Below are positions 42,761 to 50,189 of a DNA stretch of 64,000 nucleotides, piece after piece (positions within the stretch are counted from its first letter, which is position 1; every line of letters starts with the position of its first letter). The notes beneath the pieces are model-generated. The model did not search any database. It saw only the letters and a list, made by a program, of their open reading frames with translations, and was not told the origin of the DNA. The translations under genes and the position numbers were made by a program. The stretch is from contig CALSAQ010000001.1 of the NCBI GenBank assembly GCA_943372995.1, forward strand, positions 496,001-560,000, given 5' to 3'. The stretch comes from CAJBVG01 sp943372995 (GTDB taxonomy: Bacteria; Bacteroidota; Bacteroidia; Sphingobacteriales; Sphingobacteriaceae).

Positions 42761-43351
42761 TTAAAAATATTTATTGTATTCCTCAACTATCTTTTTTAAA
42801 TCTTTATATCTATAATTTTTTCCAGCGTTTATTTTCTCTACTAATTCGGGCTTATCTTTAAAATAATCTGTCATAGATTTCTTGAAGCCAAATTGATCAA
42901 TCCTCGTTAATTTTTTTTCATTGGGTCTCACGAGGTAGTAAACTGGAGTGACATTAATTACAGAATATGAAAAAATGAAAACAACATTTTCATAGCGTAC
43001 ATAAAGTTTAGTATAATCATCCACTATCTTTTGCATAAAATAGAATCCATCTAATTCTGGTTCTTTAATCGAAAAAAATTCGTAGTCTAAAGATTTAAAA
43101 CCTATAATTTCTTCTGGCAAATATTTTCTTGATTTTCCATATGCACTATCCTTAAACAGAACATGATGATAAACATGATACGGAATTTGTACAGCATACT
43201 TTACATAACCACGAAGTGTATCTGAATTACTGGTTATAATGTACCCAGGCTTAAACATTGTATTTATTGGGCTTTTTGCTCCAAAGATTTGACCTTTTGC
43301 TCCAAATGCAAAAAGCAATATAAAAAGGAAAAAAAACAATCTAATTCTCAT
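42761..43351 (-). CDS. Exported protein of unknown function
   Basis: A 196-residue protein with a signal peptide (1-20, ending A-K-G before Q). The body is mostly beta with a repeated aromatic pattern (N-S-D-T-L-R-G-Y-V-K-Y, then K-Y-L-P-E-E-I-I-G-F) seen in several Bacteroidota exported proteins that I cannot name. The ATG at 43351 places the signal peptide properly; one at 43381 would put ten extra residues in front. No functional clue from neighbours. Confidence 0.6.
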   Translation of the reverse strand: MRIRLFFFLFILLFAFGAKGQIFGAKSPINTMFKPGYIITSNSDTLRGYVKYAVQIPYHVYHHVLFKDSAYGKSRKYLPEEIIGFKSLDYEFFSIKEPELDGFYFMQKIVDDYTKLYVRYENVVFIFSYSVINVTPVYYLVRPNEKKLTRIDQFGFKKSMTDYFKDKPELVEKINAGKNYRYKDLKKIVEEYNKYF

Positions 43352-43377
43352 AAATTTCAAAAAAATAAAAACCAAAC

Positions 43378-43403
43378 TCATATCTCATATCTCAAATCTC
43401 ACA
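43378..43403. repeat. Short heptad tract (GAGATAT words) over the dinB stop
   Basis: On the minus strand TGAGATT / TGAGATA / TGAGATA / TGAG. The first TGA is the stop codon of the DinB gene. The same word occurs at 51933-51990. Confidence 0.7.
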
Positions 43404-43839
43404 CAGTTCTTTTATAAAAAATATAATCCGTAGCTACTGGCTCTATCCCACTTTGCTTAAACTCGGTAGCAATTTGTGCGCGGTGATAAGTAGAATGGTT
43501 GATGATATGAAATAGAATATCTTGAATGGTGTTCGAGAATTTTTGTCCTTGAGAATTCGTATAATCGATTGTTTTCGATAAGTCGCTATGTTGAAGAATC
43601 AGCAAAGACTGTTCGAAGTTTTGCTGATCCATATCTTTAAATACCTTTAGCGAGTGTACATCCCATACCTTTATCGAAGGAACCATTGCACCAATCCTTG
43701 CGTTCCATATTTCATGAGCGTTCAAAATATGACTGAACAATTTTATGGCTTTCTCCGAAGCTTTATCCGAATGCGCTAAAAATACCTCTGCTAATTTTTG
43801 ATTGCAGTAGTGATTGTATTCAAATAGTTCCTTTAACAT
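43399..43839 (-). CDS. DinB-family protein
   Basis: A 146-residue four-helix protein of the DinB/YfiT fold. The metal-binding histidines are visible in S-H-I-L-N-A-H-E-I-W (near residue 40) and H-I-I-N-H-S-T-Y-H-R-A-Q-I (near 115). Members can be thiol-dependent transferases or hydrolases; the substrate is unknown. Its stop codon is in a repeat, and another repeat lies 2 bases before its start. Confidence 0.82.
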   Translation of the reverse strand: MLKELFEYNHYCNQKLAEVFLAHSDKASEKAIKLFSHILNAHEIWNARIGAMVPSIKVWDVHSLKVFKDMDQQNFEQSLLILQHSDLSKTIDYTNSQGQKFSNTIQDILFHIINHSTYHRAQIATEFKQSGIEPVATDYIFYKRTV

Positions 43840-43840
43840 A

Positions 43841-43914
43841 TTCTCGTCGTTCGTAATTCGTAGCTCGTAGTTCGTAACTCGTACCAGTCACTAGTCACCA
43901 GTCACCAGTCACTA
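43841..43914. repeat. Heptad tract joining TTCGTAA and TCACCAG words
   Basis: TCGTCGT / TCGTAAT / TCGTAGC / TCGTAGT / TCGTAAC / TCGTACC, then AGTCACT / AGTCACC / AGTCACC / AGTCACT. Two word families side by side without a gap. It provides the ClpP stop codon (TAG, minus strand). Confidence 0.85.
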
Positions 43915-44469
43915 AATCCTATCTATCAACCCATCTACAATTCCATATTCCAGCGACTCGTCAGCCGACATCCAGTAATCGCGGTTGAAGTCTTTCATAA
44001 TTTGTTCTACAGTTTTACCACAGTTTGCAGCAAGAATTTCGGCGCCAATTCTTTTGGTTTTCAAAATTTCTTCCATTTGAATTTGAATATCAGAAGCTTG
44101 TCCGCCTGCACCACCGCTCGGTTGGTGAATCATTACCTTAGCATGCGGTAATATAAAGCGACGACCCTTTGCTCCTGCCGATAATAATATCGATCCCATA
44201 GAAGCTGCTAAGCCAGTACATATGGTAGATACAGGACTACTGATGCCATTCATAGCATCCATAATCGTAAATCCTGAAGTTACATAACCCCCATTGCTAT
44301 TAATAATAAATTGAATTTCCTTACCTGGTTCTTCAAGCTCTAAATACATTAAGCGCTCTACTACATGTTTCGCCGATTGATCGTCGACCATGCCCCATAA
44401 AAAAACTTTACGTTGCGATAAAAGTTTGTAATCAATAATGTCTTGTAATTTGTTGAAATTGTTTTCCAT
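43912..44469 (-). CDS. clpP: ATP-dependent Clp protease proteolytic subunit (secondary copy)
   Basis: A 185-residue serine protease that forms the ClpP tetradecamer. The triad is present: Ser in G-L-A-A-S-M-G-S near residue 88, His in M-I-H-Q-P near 113, Asp in F-N-R-D-Y-W-M-S near 164. It is shorter than the usual main ClpP and not next to tig or clpX, so it may be a second paralogue with a special partner. Its stop is in a heptad repeat; upstream is a divergent membrane-protein gene. Confidence 0.9.
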   Translation of the reverse strand: MENNFNKLQDIIDYKLLSQRKVFLWGMVDDQSAKHVVERLMYLELEEPGKEIQFIINSNGGYVTSGFTIMDAMNGISSPVSTICTGLAASMGSILLSAGAKGRRFILPHAKVMIHQPSGGAGGQASDIQIQMEEILKTKRIGAEILAANCGKTVEQIMKDFNRDYWMSADESLEYGIVDGLIDRI

Positions 44470-44534
44470 GATTTAATTAGATATTTGTTGTTGTAACACG
44501 TAGGCAAAGTAGAAAGTTTTTTGCGGATTTACAA

Positions 44535-44589
44535 AATTCGTGTGCTCGTAGTTCGTGTGCTCGTGAATCGTGTGCTCGTAGTTCGTAAT
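44535..44589. repeat. Heptad tract (TCGTGTGC / TCGTAGT words), left border of the gene at 44644
   Basis: TCGTGTGC / TCGTAGT / TCGTGTGC / TCGTGAA / TCGTGTGC / TCGTAGT / TCGTAAT. It is nearly the reverse complement of 45061-45134, so the two enclose the gene at 44644-45054 as inverted arms. Confidence 0.85.
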
Positions 44590-44643
44590 TTTGTATTAAT
44601 TTTGCATCATAGCTTTTTTCGGCTTTTACAGAAAAAATGTAAC

Positions 44644-45054
44644 ATGAAAAAACTTATTCGAATTACCCGAATTGTGGCAATTAGCCTTCTTTTCTTTACT
44701 GCTATAAATGCGATTATTGCAGGTTCATTATTCATCATAAGCCCCTCTGGTGAATTAATTGGGATGTCGACCTCATATCTTATCACATCACCCTTCAAAA
44801 GTTTTCTTATCCCAGGAATTACCTTATTTATGATAAATGGGGTAATGAATGTGATTGCTGCGATATTAAGCATCAAAAGTTTTAAATACTACCCTATTGC
44901 CATTATTATTCAAGCATTACTTCTCATAGGTTGGATTATAATTCAAGTGGTTTTAGTAAACGATTTTAACGCATTGCATTTCACCATGCTTTCCATTGGT
45001 ATTGTATTATTAATTTGTGGTTGGTTTCTTAGCACCAAACCTCAAACTACCTAA
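44644..45054 (+). CDS. Small membrane protein enclosed by inverted repeats
   Basis: A 136-residue protein with four predicted membrane segments (about 12-32, 53-78, 84-102, 108-128). No family recognised. The start at 44644 is chosen since the region before it (from 44521) is repeat sequence that merely stays open in this frame. A TAATTTTG box at 44597-44604 could drive it, without a clear TTG 20 bases upstream. Both flanks are complementary heptad tracts. Confidence 0.65.
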   Translation: MKKLIRITRIVAISLLFFTAINAIIAGSLFIISPSGELIGMSTSYLITSPFKSFLIPGITLFMINGVMNVIAAILSIKSFKYYPIAIIIQALLLIGWIIIQVVLVNDFNALHFTMLSIGIVLLICGWFLSTKPQTT

Positions 45055-45060
45055 AAAACA

Positions 45061-45134
45061 AATTACGAGGTACGAACTACGAGGTACGAATTACGAAAAA
45101 CGAGCACACGAGCACACGAGCACACGAACTACTA
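45061..45134. repeat. Heptad/octad tract (TACGAGG / CACACGAG words), right border of the gene at 44644
   Basis: TACGAGG / TACGAAC / TACGAGG / TACGAAT / TACGAAA, then ACGAGCAC repeated three times. Inverted partner of 44535-44589. The last bases hold the stop codon (TAG, minus strand) of the O-methyltransferase gene. Confidence 0.85.
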
Positions 45135-45797
45135 GTTAACAACCGCTACCACCATCCCATCATACTCCTTCACTCCTACGGTTTGTAGGATTGTTGCGGT
45201 AACTTCAGGGCAATGTTCGAGCATTTTATTTAAGCGTTGTACGCCTTGTACTTTTTCGTCGGGACTATTGGGGTCGAGTACTTGACCGTTTCTGATGACA
45301 TTATCCGCCACGATGATAGAGCCTTTCCTTGCGAGCTTAATAGCCATTTGAAAATATTCGGTATACGGAGGTTTATCGGCGTCGATAAAAATCATATCGA
45401 AAGGTGCTTGTTGTTCTTTTTCTAATTCTAATAAGATGTCTGATGCTTTGCCTAAACGGAGTTCTACTTTATCGCTTAAGCCAGCGTTTGCGATATTCTT
45501 CTTTGCGATTTCGTAATGAAAAGGATCGAACTCAATAGAAATAACTTTACCATCGGCAGGTAATGCTTTGGCTAACCAAATGGTGCTGTACGCCCCAAGT
45601 GTTCCTAACTCTAAAATTCTTTTTGCATTACAAGCCAAGGCTAAGATTTGTAAGAACTTCCCCTGGTTAGGAGAAATACTGGCGTTAGGAATTTGGTGTT
45701 GTTCAATAACTGCGGTAGCAGTGGTTAAGGCTTCGTCTTCTTTGCCTAATAAATTTGCGATGTAATGATCGACTTCTTGGAAAATGTTGTTGTTCAT
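45132..45797 (-). CDS. Class I SAM-dependent O-methyltransferase (COMT-like)
   Basis: A 221-residue cytosolic methyltransferase of the Methyltransf_3 family. SAM motif I is I-L-E-L-G-T-L-G-A-Y-S near residue 62, the acidic motif is V-I-S-I-E-F-D, and the metal-binding catalytic stretch is F-I-D-A-D-K-P-P-Y near 140 with a later D-N-V. Such enzymes methylate catechols or other hydroxyls. Single gene; its stop comes from a repeat tract, and the accessory island starts 195 bases upstream. Confidence 0.9.
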   Translation of the reverse strand: MNNNIFQEVDHYIANLLGKEDEALTTATAVIEQHQIPNASISPNQGKFLQILALACNAKRILELGTLGAYSTIWLAKALPADGKVISIEFDPFHYEIAKKNIANAGLSDKVELRLGKASDILLELEKEQQAPFDMIFIDADKPPYTEYFQMAIKLARKGSIIVADNVIRNGQVLDPNSPDEKVQGVQRLNKMLEHCPEVTATILQTVGVKEYDGMVVAVVN

Positions 45798-45992
45798 TGG
45801 TGTTGGTAAATGTTATCTACTTTTTAGTTTGATTAATAGTAACGCATCGTTTGAACATTTAATATGTTAGAGGGAATTTTTCTGTTTTGTGAAGTATGCC
45901 TTAAAATTATGTTAATGTACATGACTAGGAATTATGTTGCTCTTAGTAATCATCTAATCCATAAAGTGTCTAAATATATATCAAAACAAGTA

Positions 45993-47699
45993 CTATTTTG
46001 TGATTTCTTCACTCTGTATAATTTTAGCCATTGTTTCATCGCATATTTTAACATAGCTAATAAGTCCTTCCGAAGTAAATATTTCTCTAGCCTCTGATAA
46101 ATACTTTTTCGCCTCAATGTTATTTATCCCAATATAGTCATACGCAATATTGTGTTTCCAAATACCTTGATGATAAACATCTGAAAGTTCGATAGCAATA
46201 GCTAATGCTTTTTTAGAATATTCAATCGCTTCATCTCTATTTCCTTGCCTACTAAGTATTGTAGCAATATTTCCATAGGTTCTTCCTTCACTTCTTTTAT
46301 CTCCATCTTCAATTGAAATATTTAAAGAGTTTCTTTGATATACAATTGCTTTTTTTAGAAGACTAACCTTATGTGTTGGATTAGCATCAGCTAAATTCTT
46401 AAAGACAATCCCTAAATTACCTAAACATTTTGAGACTATTTGCCTATCTGGAATATTCTCTGCTATTTTCAAAGCGTCTTCATAATATTTTATTGCTGCA
46501 GTATGATCCTTCTTATCCTCATATGTTACGCCTAAACTTAGTAAGATTGTACATTCTTTTTTCTTATTTTTTAACCTCCTACTTTTCTTTAAACCTAGAT
46601 GCAAATATCTCAATGAATCTTGGAGGCCTTCGTTTAATTTTTGCATGTCTCGATAAGTTCTACCTATTGAAAAAAGGAAGTCTAACGATAAATTATCATT
46701 GCCATTTTCCTCGGTTAACTCAAGCCCCCTAAGAAAATAGCCAAGAGCTTTAGAATGACGCGATGAAGAAATTAATAATTGGCCTGCTAAATAGAATACG
46801 ATTTCGTTACCATTTAACTTAATAATTTCTGTCATCCACTTATCTACAATGATACTCCAATCTGGAATAATATTTTTAGTTTCAATATATGACGTCTTAA
46901 GTACATTTATCCACACATCATTAATAAACTTATTTGTATTCCCATTTATTAAATTCCCATTAAATCCAAGAAATGGATTAGGTTCAATTTTATCCGAAAT
47001 AGGTTGAAATGTATAATTTTCAAAATCATTGTTATTATGTTGGAAGTAAAAAATTGTTTTTGTCTTTTCTTGTAAACTCTTAATAGTTGGGTTAATGTCA
47101 AAAATGTCAGAGCAACTATAACCAAGAAAAAAGACTGAGTCGGACTGAGATTCTTTCAGAAGATTTTGGATAACCCTGTTTCTACTGTATACTAGTTCTT
47201 TGCTTGAAACTTTCTTTATTGTTACAGCCATATTAAGTTTATCATCAATACTGCCGTGAATTTTAATTAATCTTACTTCTTCATTTTGCCAATTTATATC
47301 TGCGAATTCATCTTCTTTATAATAAAGCTTATAATTTACATTCATGTCATCCAATGCGGATTCAAGAAAATTATCAAAATTGGTTGTAACCATTGTTTTC
47401 ACATAACCGGCTTTCACAAGATTTGCAATGAGCAAATGATTTGTGTTATAAGTGCCAATTTCAAACAGTTCAAGCAATGCTGTTGAAGAAGAATTTTCAA
47501 TAAGTGACTCCATAAACAATTCAAAAGGCATTGAATAGTTGATAAGAAAGTCAAAATCAGAAGTATCTAATGGAAGCTTGGATAGAATTTTGGATTTTAT
47601 TTCATTAACTAGTGGAACACCAGAGTCATAAGAAATTCCTGCTCCACAAAAAATGGAAACTTGTTTATCAATTATTTTTCTAATAATAGTTTCTTTCAT
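45993..47699 (-). CDS. SIR2-domain protein with C-terminal TPR repeats
   Basis: A 568-residue cytosolic protein. The N-terminal SIR2-like domain (1 to ~250) has G-A-G-I-S at 19-23, T-T-N-F-D at 105-109 (Asn107) and K-I-H-G-S at 146-150 (His148), i.e. the NAD-binding and catalytic residues of the SIR2_2 type. About seven TPR-like repeats follow (~290-555; for example A-I-K-Y-Y-E-D-A-L-K-I-A). SIR2 domains of this kind in anti-phage systems (Thoeris, DSR, SIR2-pAgo) destroy NAD on infection, so a defence NADase is likely but inferred. Last gene of the island. Confidence 0.85.
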   Translation of the reverse strand: MKETIIRKIIDKQVSIFCGAGISYDSGVPLVNEIKSKILSKLPLDTSDFDFLINYSMPFELFMESLIENSSSTALLELFEIGTYNTNHLLIANLVKAGYVKTMVTTNFDNFLESALDDMNVNYKLYYKEDEFADINWQNEEVRLIKIHGSIDDKLNMAVTIKKVSSKELVYSRNRVIQNLLKESQSDSVFFLGYSCSDIFDINPTIKSLQEKTKTIFYFQHNNNDFENYTFQPISDKIEPNPFLGFNGNLINGNTNKFINDVWINVLKTSYIETKNIIPDWSIIVDKWMTEIIKLNGNEIVFYLAGQLLISSSRHSKALGYFLRGLELTEENGNDNLSLDFLFSIGRTYRDMQKLNEGLQDSLRYLHLGLKKSRRLKNKKKECTILLSLGVTYEDKKDHTAAIKYYEDALKIAENIPDRQIVSKCLGNLGIVFKNLADANPTHKVSLLKKAIVYQRNSLNISIEDGDKRSEGRTYGNIATILSRQGNRDEAIEYSKKALAIAIELSDVYHQGIWKHNIAYDYIGINNIEAKKYLSEAREIFTSEGLISYVKICDETMAKIIQSEEITK

Positions 47700-47881
47700 T
47701 TATTATGAATTATTATTCTTGCCCCTTGTCATGTAAACTTACAGACAATTGTTTCCTCTTGTTGTTGTAAGGATTTCAGAGTAAAAAACTGTCTAATAGC
47801 ACTAAACTTGATACAAAGCACAAAGCTTGCTTTAACCACTGAACCTCCACTTTTAGGTAGGTGCTGTTAGCAGAAGTCCTT
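47700..47881. other. Spacer between island genes, cassette-like
   Basis: A 182-base gap. In the direction of the genes it opens right after the ATPase stop with CTGCTAACAGCACCTACC, then GGAGGTTC and GTGGTTAAAGCAAG, which can pair as TAAC...GTTA arms. A TGTAAGTTTACA dyad lies at 47733-47744. It shows none of the heptad repeats found elsewhere. Its look recalls boundaries of gene cassettes, without a canonical attC. Confidence 0.35.
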
Positions 47882-50014
47882 CTATGTATTGTTACCATCA
47901 TTTTGTCCGGATAATATACGCAACTTTATTTCACCAACTTTTTTCTCAATTTTCTCAACCATACGAACTCCTTTTGAAGTTATTTTTACTAAGTCTTTTC
48001 CTAAAGATGTCCCCCTATCAACATCTAACTCTGTCCATCCTTTTTCTGTAAGCTTGTCAATTATATGAGGCACAGTAGCTGCTGCAATATCTAAGCTTGA
48101 AGAAACTCTTTGAAATGATATTGAATTTTGAGAGGTCTTCAGAAAGTTCAATACAATGAATTCGATAAAAGTTATTTTTATTTTTTCACTTTCTTCTTGT
48201 TCTAGGAAAGTCTTCTTTAAGTCAGCAAATTTCATCGTGATTTGACATTTTGAAAATACATTATCGTCCATGCAAGTGGGGCAATTCATCTTGAATTTTT
48301 TAAACTCAACAATATCAGAATAGGGAAACTCGTGACCTTTATCACATCTAATTACTTGGGTTGAGTTAAAATAATCAACAATTAAATTACTGAAATTAAA
48401 AATGGTTGATAAAATATGGCTATTTGATTTTGCTATTCCCGGTCTTCCATATGTCATTGAATATTTTTTACAAAGTCCGTAATCAAGCGAATAAACATTA
48501 GAAAAAATATTACTTTGGTCTTTTATTTTATTGTAAGTTGAGATAAATCCATTTAGCTCTAGATTGTCAAGAAGGTATGAAAGATTTGAACTAACAAAGA
48601 AGTGGCTAGTGTCTTTTGCCTGTCTTTTTGATAAATATTTTTTATTATTTACTTGCCTATCGACTAGCTTATTTAACAACTCATACTGATGCTCGTTTGA
48701 TATTTTATCTTCAAATGGTTTACAGATGAATTCATTTACTAAAAAATACTTTTCAATAATATCTGTATAGTATCTAAGTGCTGCATTTTCAATTGCTTCA
48801 ATACCAATTTTAGAACCGTGAATTAAACTGGATTCATAGCAATATGAAAGAATGAATCCCATTTTCCTAGGAGTATTTAGAGTAACATTAAAAAGCATTT
48901 CATATAATTCCTTGGGTTTAATGGAAAAATATTTCTCCCAATTATTATTTGGGAAATAAACATTGAATCTATTTTCCATTAATCTCTGAGTATAATCTAA
49001 TGCCAAATGTTCCATCCTAGAAATATCTACTACGTCACTTTTTTTCTCAATCGAATAGAATGCATCAAAAAAGTCAAGCGATATTTCATCAATCTTAGAA
49101 TTGTCTAATTTTCCATAATAAAATCTTTTTGGGTATGTAGCAATTTTAAACTTAACAAAATCGTCACTTAAATTATTTACTGGTGCGATAAACCAATCCA
49201 TAAATAAAGATTGTGCATACTTGTCAATTTCTGAATAGTCATCCAAATAAATAAAGAGTGTTTTGATTTTAAGTATCTCTCTAATTTTTACAATATTGTC
49301 AATAAAACACTTTTTCAAATCTAGATAAGTTACTAAAGTATTGTCAAACTCCCGTTTAATATTTTTAGAGTAAGAGTTTGAATCTCCTAGTTTTATTGAT
49401 ATTCCATCAGTTACATTAGCACCAAATTCTGTTTGATTCGAGTTTTCCGATTTACTGGCGTAGGTGTTTTTATAGCAAGTAATTAGGCTTGAATTAAGTT
49501 TCTTAAAAATCGCATCTATCGATTGCTCAATGTCGTCTAATTGTATGAATACTTCCTCTAGGACAACTTCTGATAAACCTAAAACATTAACAATATATTT
49601 TTTTTCAACTCTCTTGGTTAGCTTTTCTTTTGTCCTTAAAATAATTTCTTTGATGAAATTGGAATAAATCAAATACTTCACTAACTCCTCAGACTCTGGC
49701 AATTTCTCAATGTCAGCAGGTAATGTTGGCGTTGAGTTGTCATAAAGTGACTTTACATCAATATATATTGACAAGTATTTTTTGTTCTTATCAATTTCAT
49801 GTTGTGATTTCTGGAAAATTGTCGATTTTCCTGTTCCTTTGCGGCCTACCAATACTGTTGTCCTTGGTAAGTTAACCTTATTTAAAACACCATTATTTGG
49901 CAGTAAATCTGTATAAATATCATCTATAATAAATTTCCCGTTTACTTCAACTTGGTCATTTCTTACTAGCTTAAGTGACTCTGCGAATTGTAAGAATTTG
50001 TCTATATTTTCCAT
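47882..50014 (-). CDS. Large P-loop ATPase with zinc-ribbon and C-terminal winged helix
   Basis: A 710-residue protein. Walker A is GRKGTGKST at 57-65 and the likely Walker B is T-L-F-I-Y-L-D-D-Y near 255-262. The middle is helical. A putative zinc ribbon has C-D-K-G-H near residue 560, C-P-T-C near 590 and a fourth Cys just after. Residues ~620-695 form a MarR-like winged helix with S-S-S-L-D-I-A-A-A-T-V-P-H-I-I-D-K-L. It resembles P-loop ATPases of the Sll1717 type found in accessory regions; a DNA- or RNA-sensing role is inferred. Middle gene of the island. Confidence 0.7.
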   Translation of the reverse strand: MENIDKFLQFAESLKLVRNDQVEVNGKFIIDDIYTDLLPNNGVLNKVNLPRTTVLVGRKGTGKSTIFQKSQHEIDKNKKYLSIYIDVKSLYDNSTPTLPADIEKLPESEELVKYLIYSNFIKEIILRTKEKLTKRVEKKYIVNVLGLSEVVLEEVFIQLDDIEQSIDAIFKKLNSSLITCYKNTYASKSENSNQTEFGANVTDGISIKLGDSNSYSKNIKREFDNTLVTYLDLKKCFIDNIVKIREILKIKTLFIYLDDYSEIDKYAQSLFMDWFIAPVNNLSDDFVKFKIATYPKRFYYGKLDNSKIDEISLDFFDAFYSIEKKSDVVDISRMEHLALDYTQRLMENRFNVYFPNNNWEKYFSIKPKELYEMLFNVTLNTPRKMGFILSYCYESSLIHGSKIGIEAIENAALRYYTDIIEKYFLVNEFICKPFEDKISNEHQYELLNKLVDRQVNNKKYLSKRQAKDTSHFFVSSNLSYLLDNLELNGFISTYNKIKDQSNIFSNVYSLDYGLCKKYSMTYGRPGIAKSNSHILSTIFNFSNLIVDYFNSTQVIRCDKGHEFPYSDIVEFKKFKMNCPTCMDDNVFSKCQITMKFADLKKTFLEQEESEKIKITFIEFIVLNFLKTSQNSISFQRVSSSLDIAAATVPHIIDKLTEKGWTELDVDRGTSLGKDLVKITSKGVRMVEKIEKKVGEIKLRILSGQNDGNNT

Positions 50015-50189
50015 GTATTATTATTTAAGTTACTGTCTTCTTAGAGTTTAAGATAAAATTTCTCGTATTTACGATGGTGGGGGATTTCGGTGAACAAAAC
50101 TTTCAGTCCAACACAAAAGATTAATTGGGAAACTGAATTTGAATGTATGCACATCACCCATCATTACGCAAAATCCGAGTTACCAGCAG
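50015..50189. other. Spacer between island genes, cassette-like
   Basis: A 175-base gap. In gene direction it starts after the synthetase stop with CTGCTGGTAACTCGG and TTTTGCGTAATGATGGGTGA, and ends with GAAATCCCCCACCATCG and TAAATACGAGAAATTTTATC before the ATPase gene. The opening CTGCTGGTAAC resembles the CTGCTAAC that opens the other spacer at the same position relative to its gene. Confidence 0.35.

Noticed and set aside
42761..43351. Assigning a function to the exported 196-residue protein
   Set aside because: Only a signal peptide and a beta-rich pattern are visible, and no motif supports a named family.
47700..47881. A definite integron attC site
   Set aside because: The TAAC/GTTA pieces are suggestive, but the canonical outer boxes and an integrase are missing; it is kept only as a weak finding.
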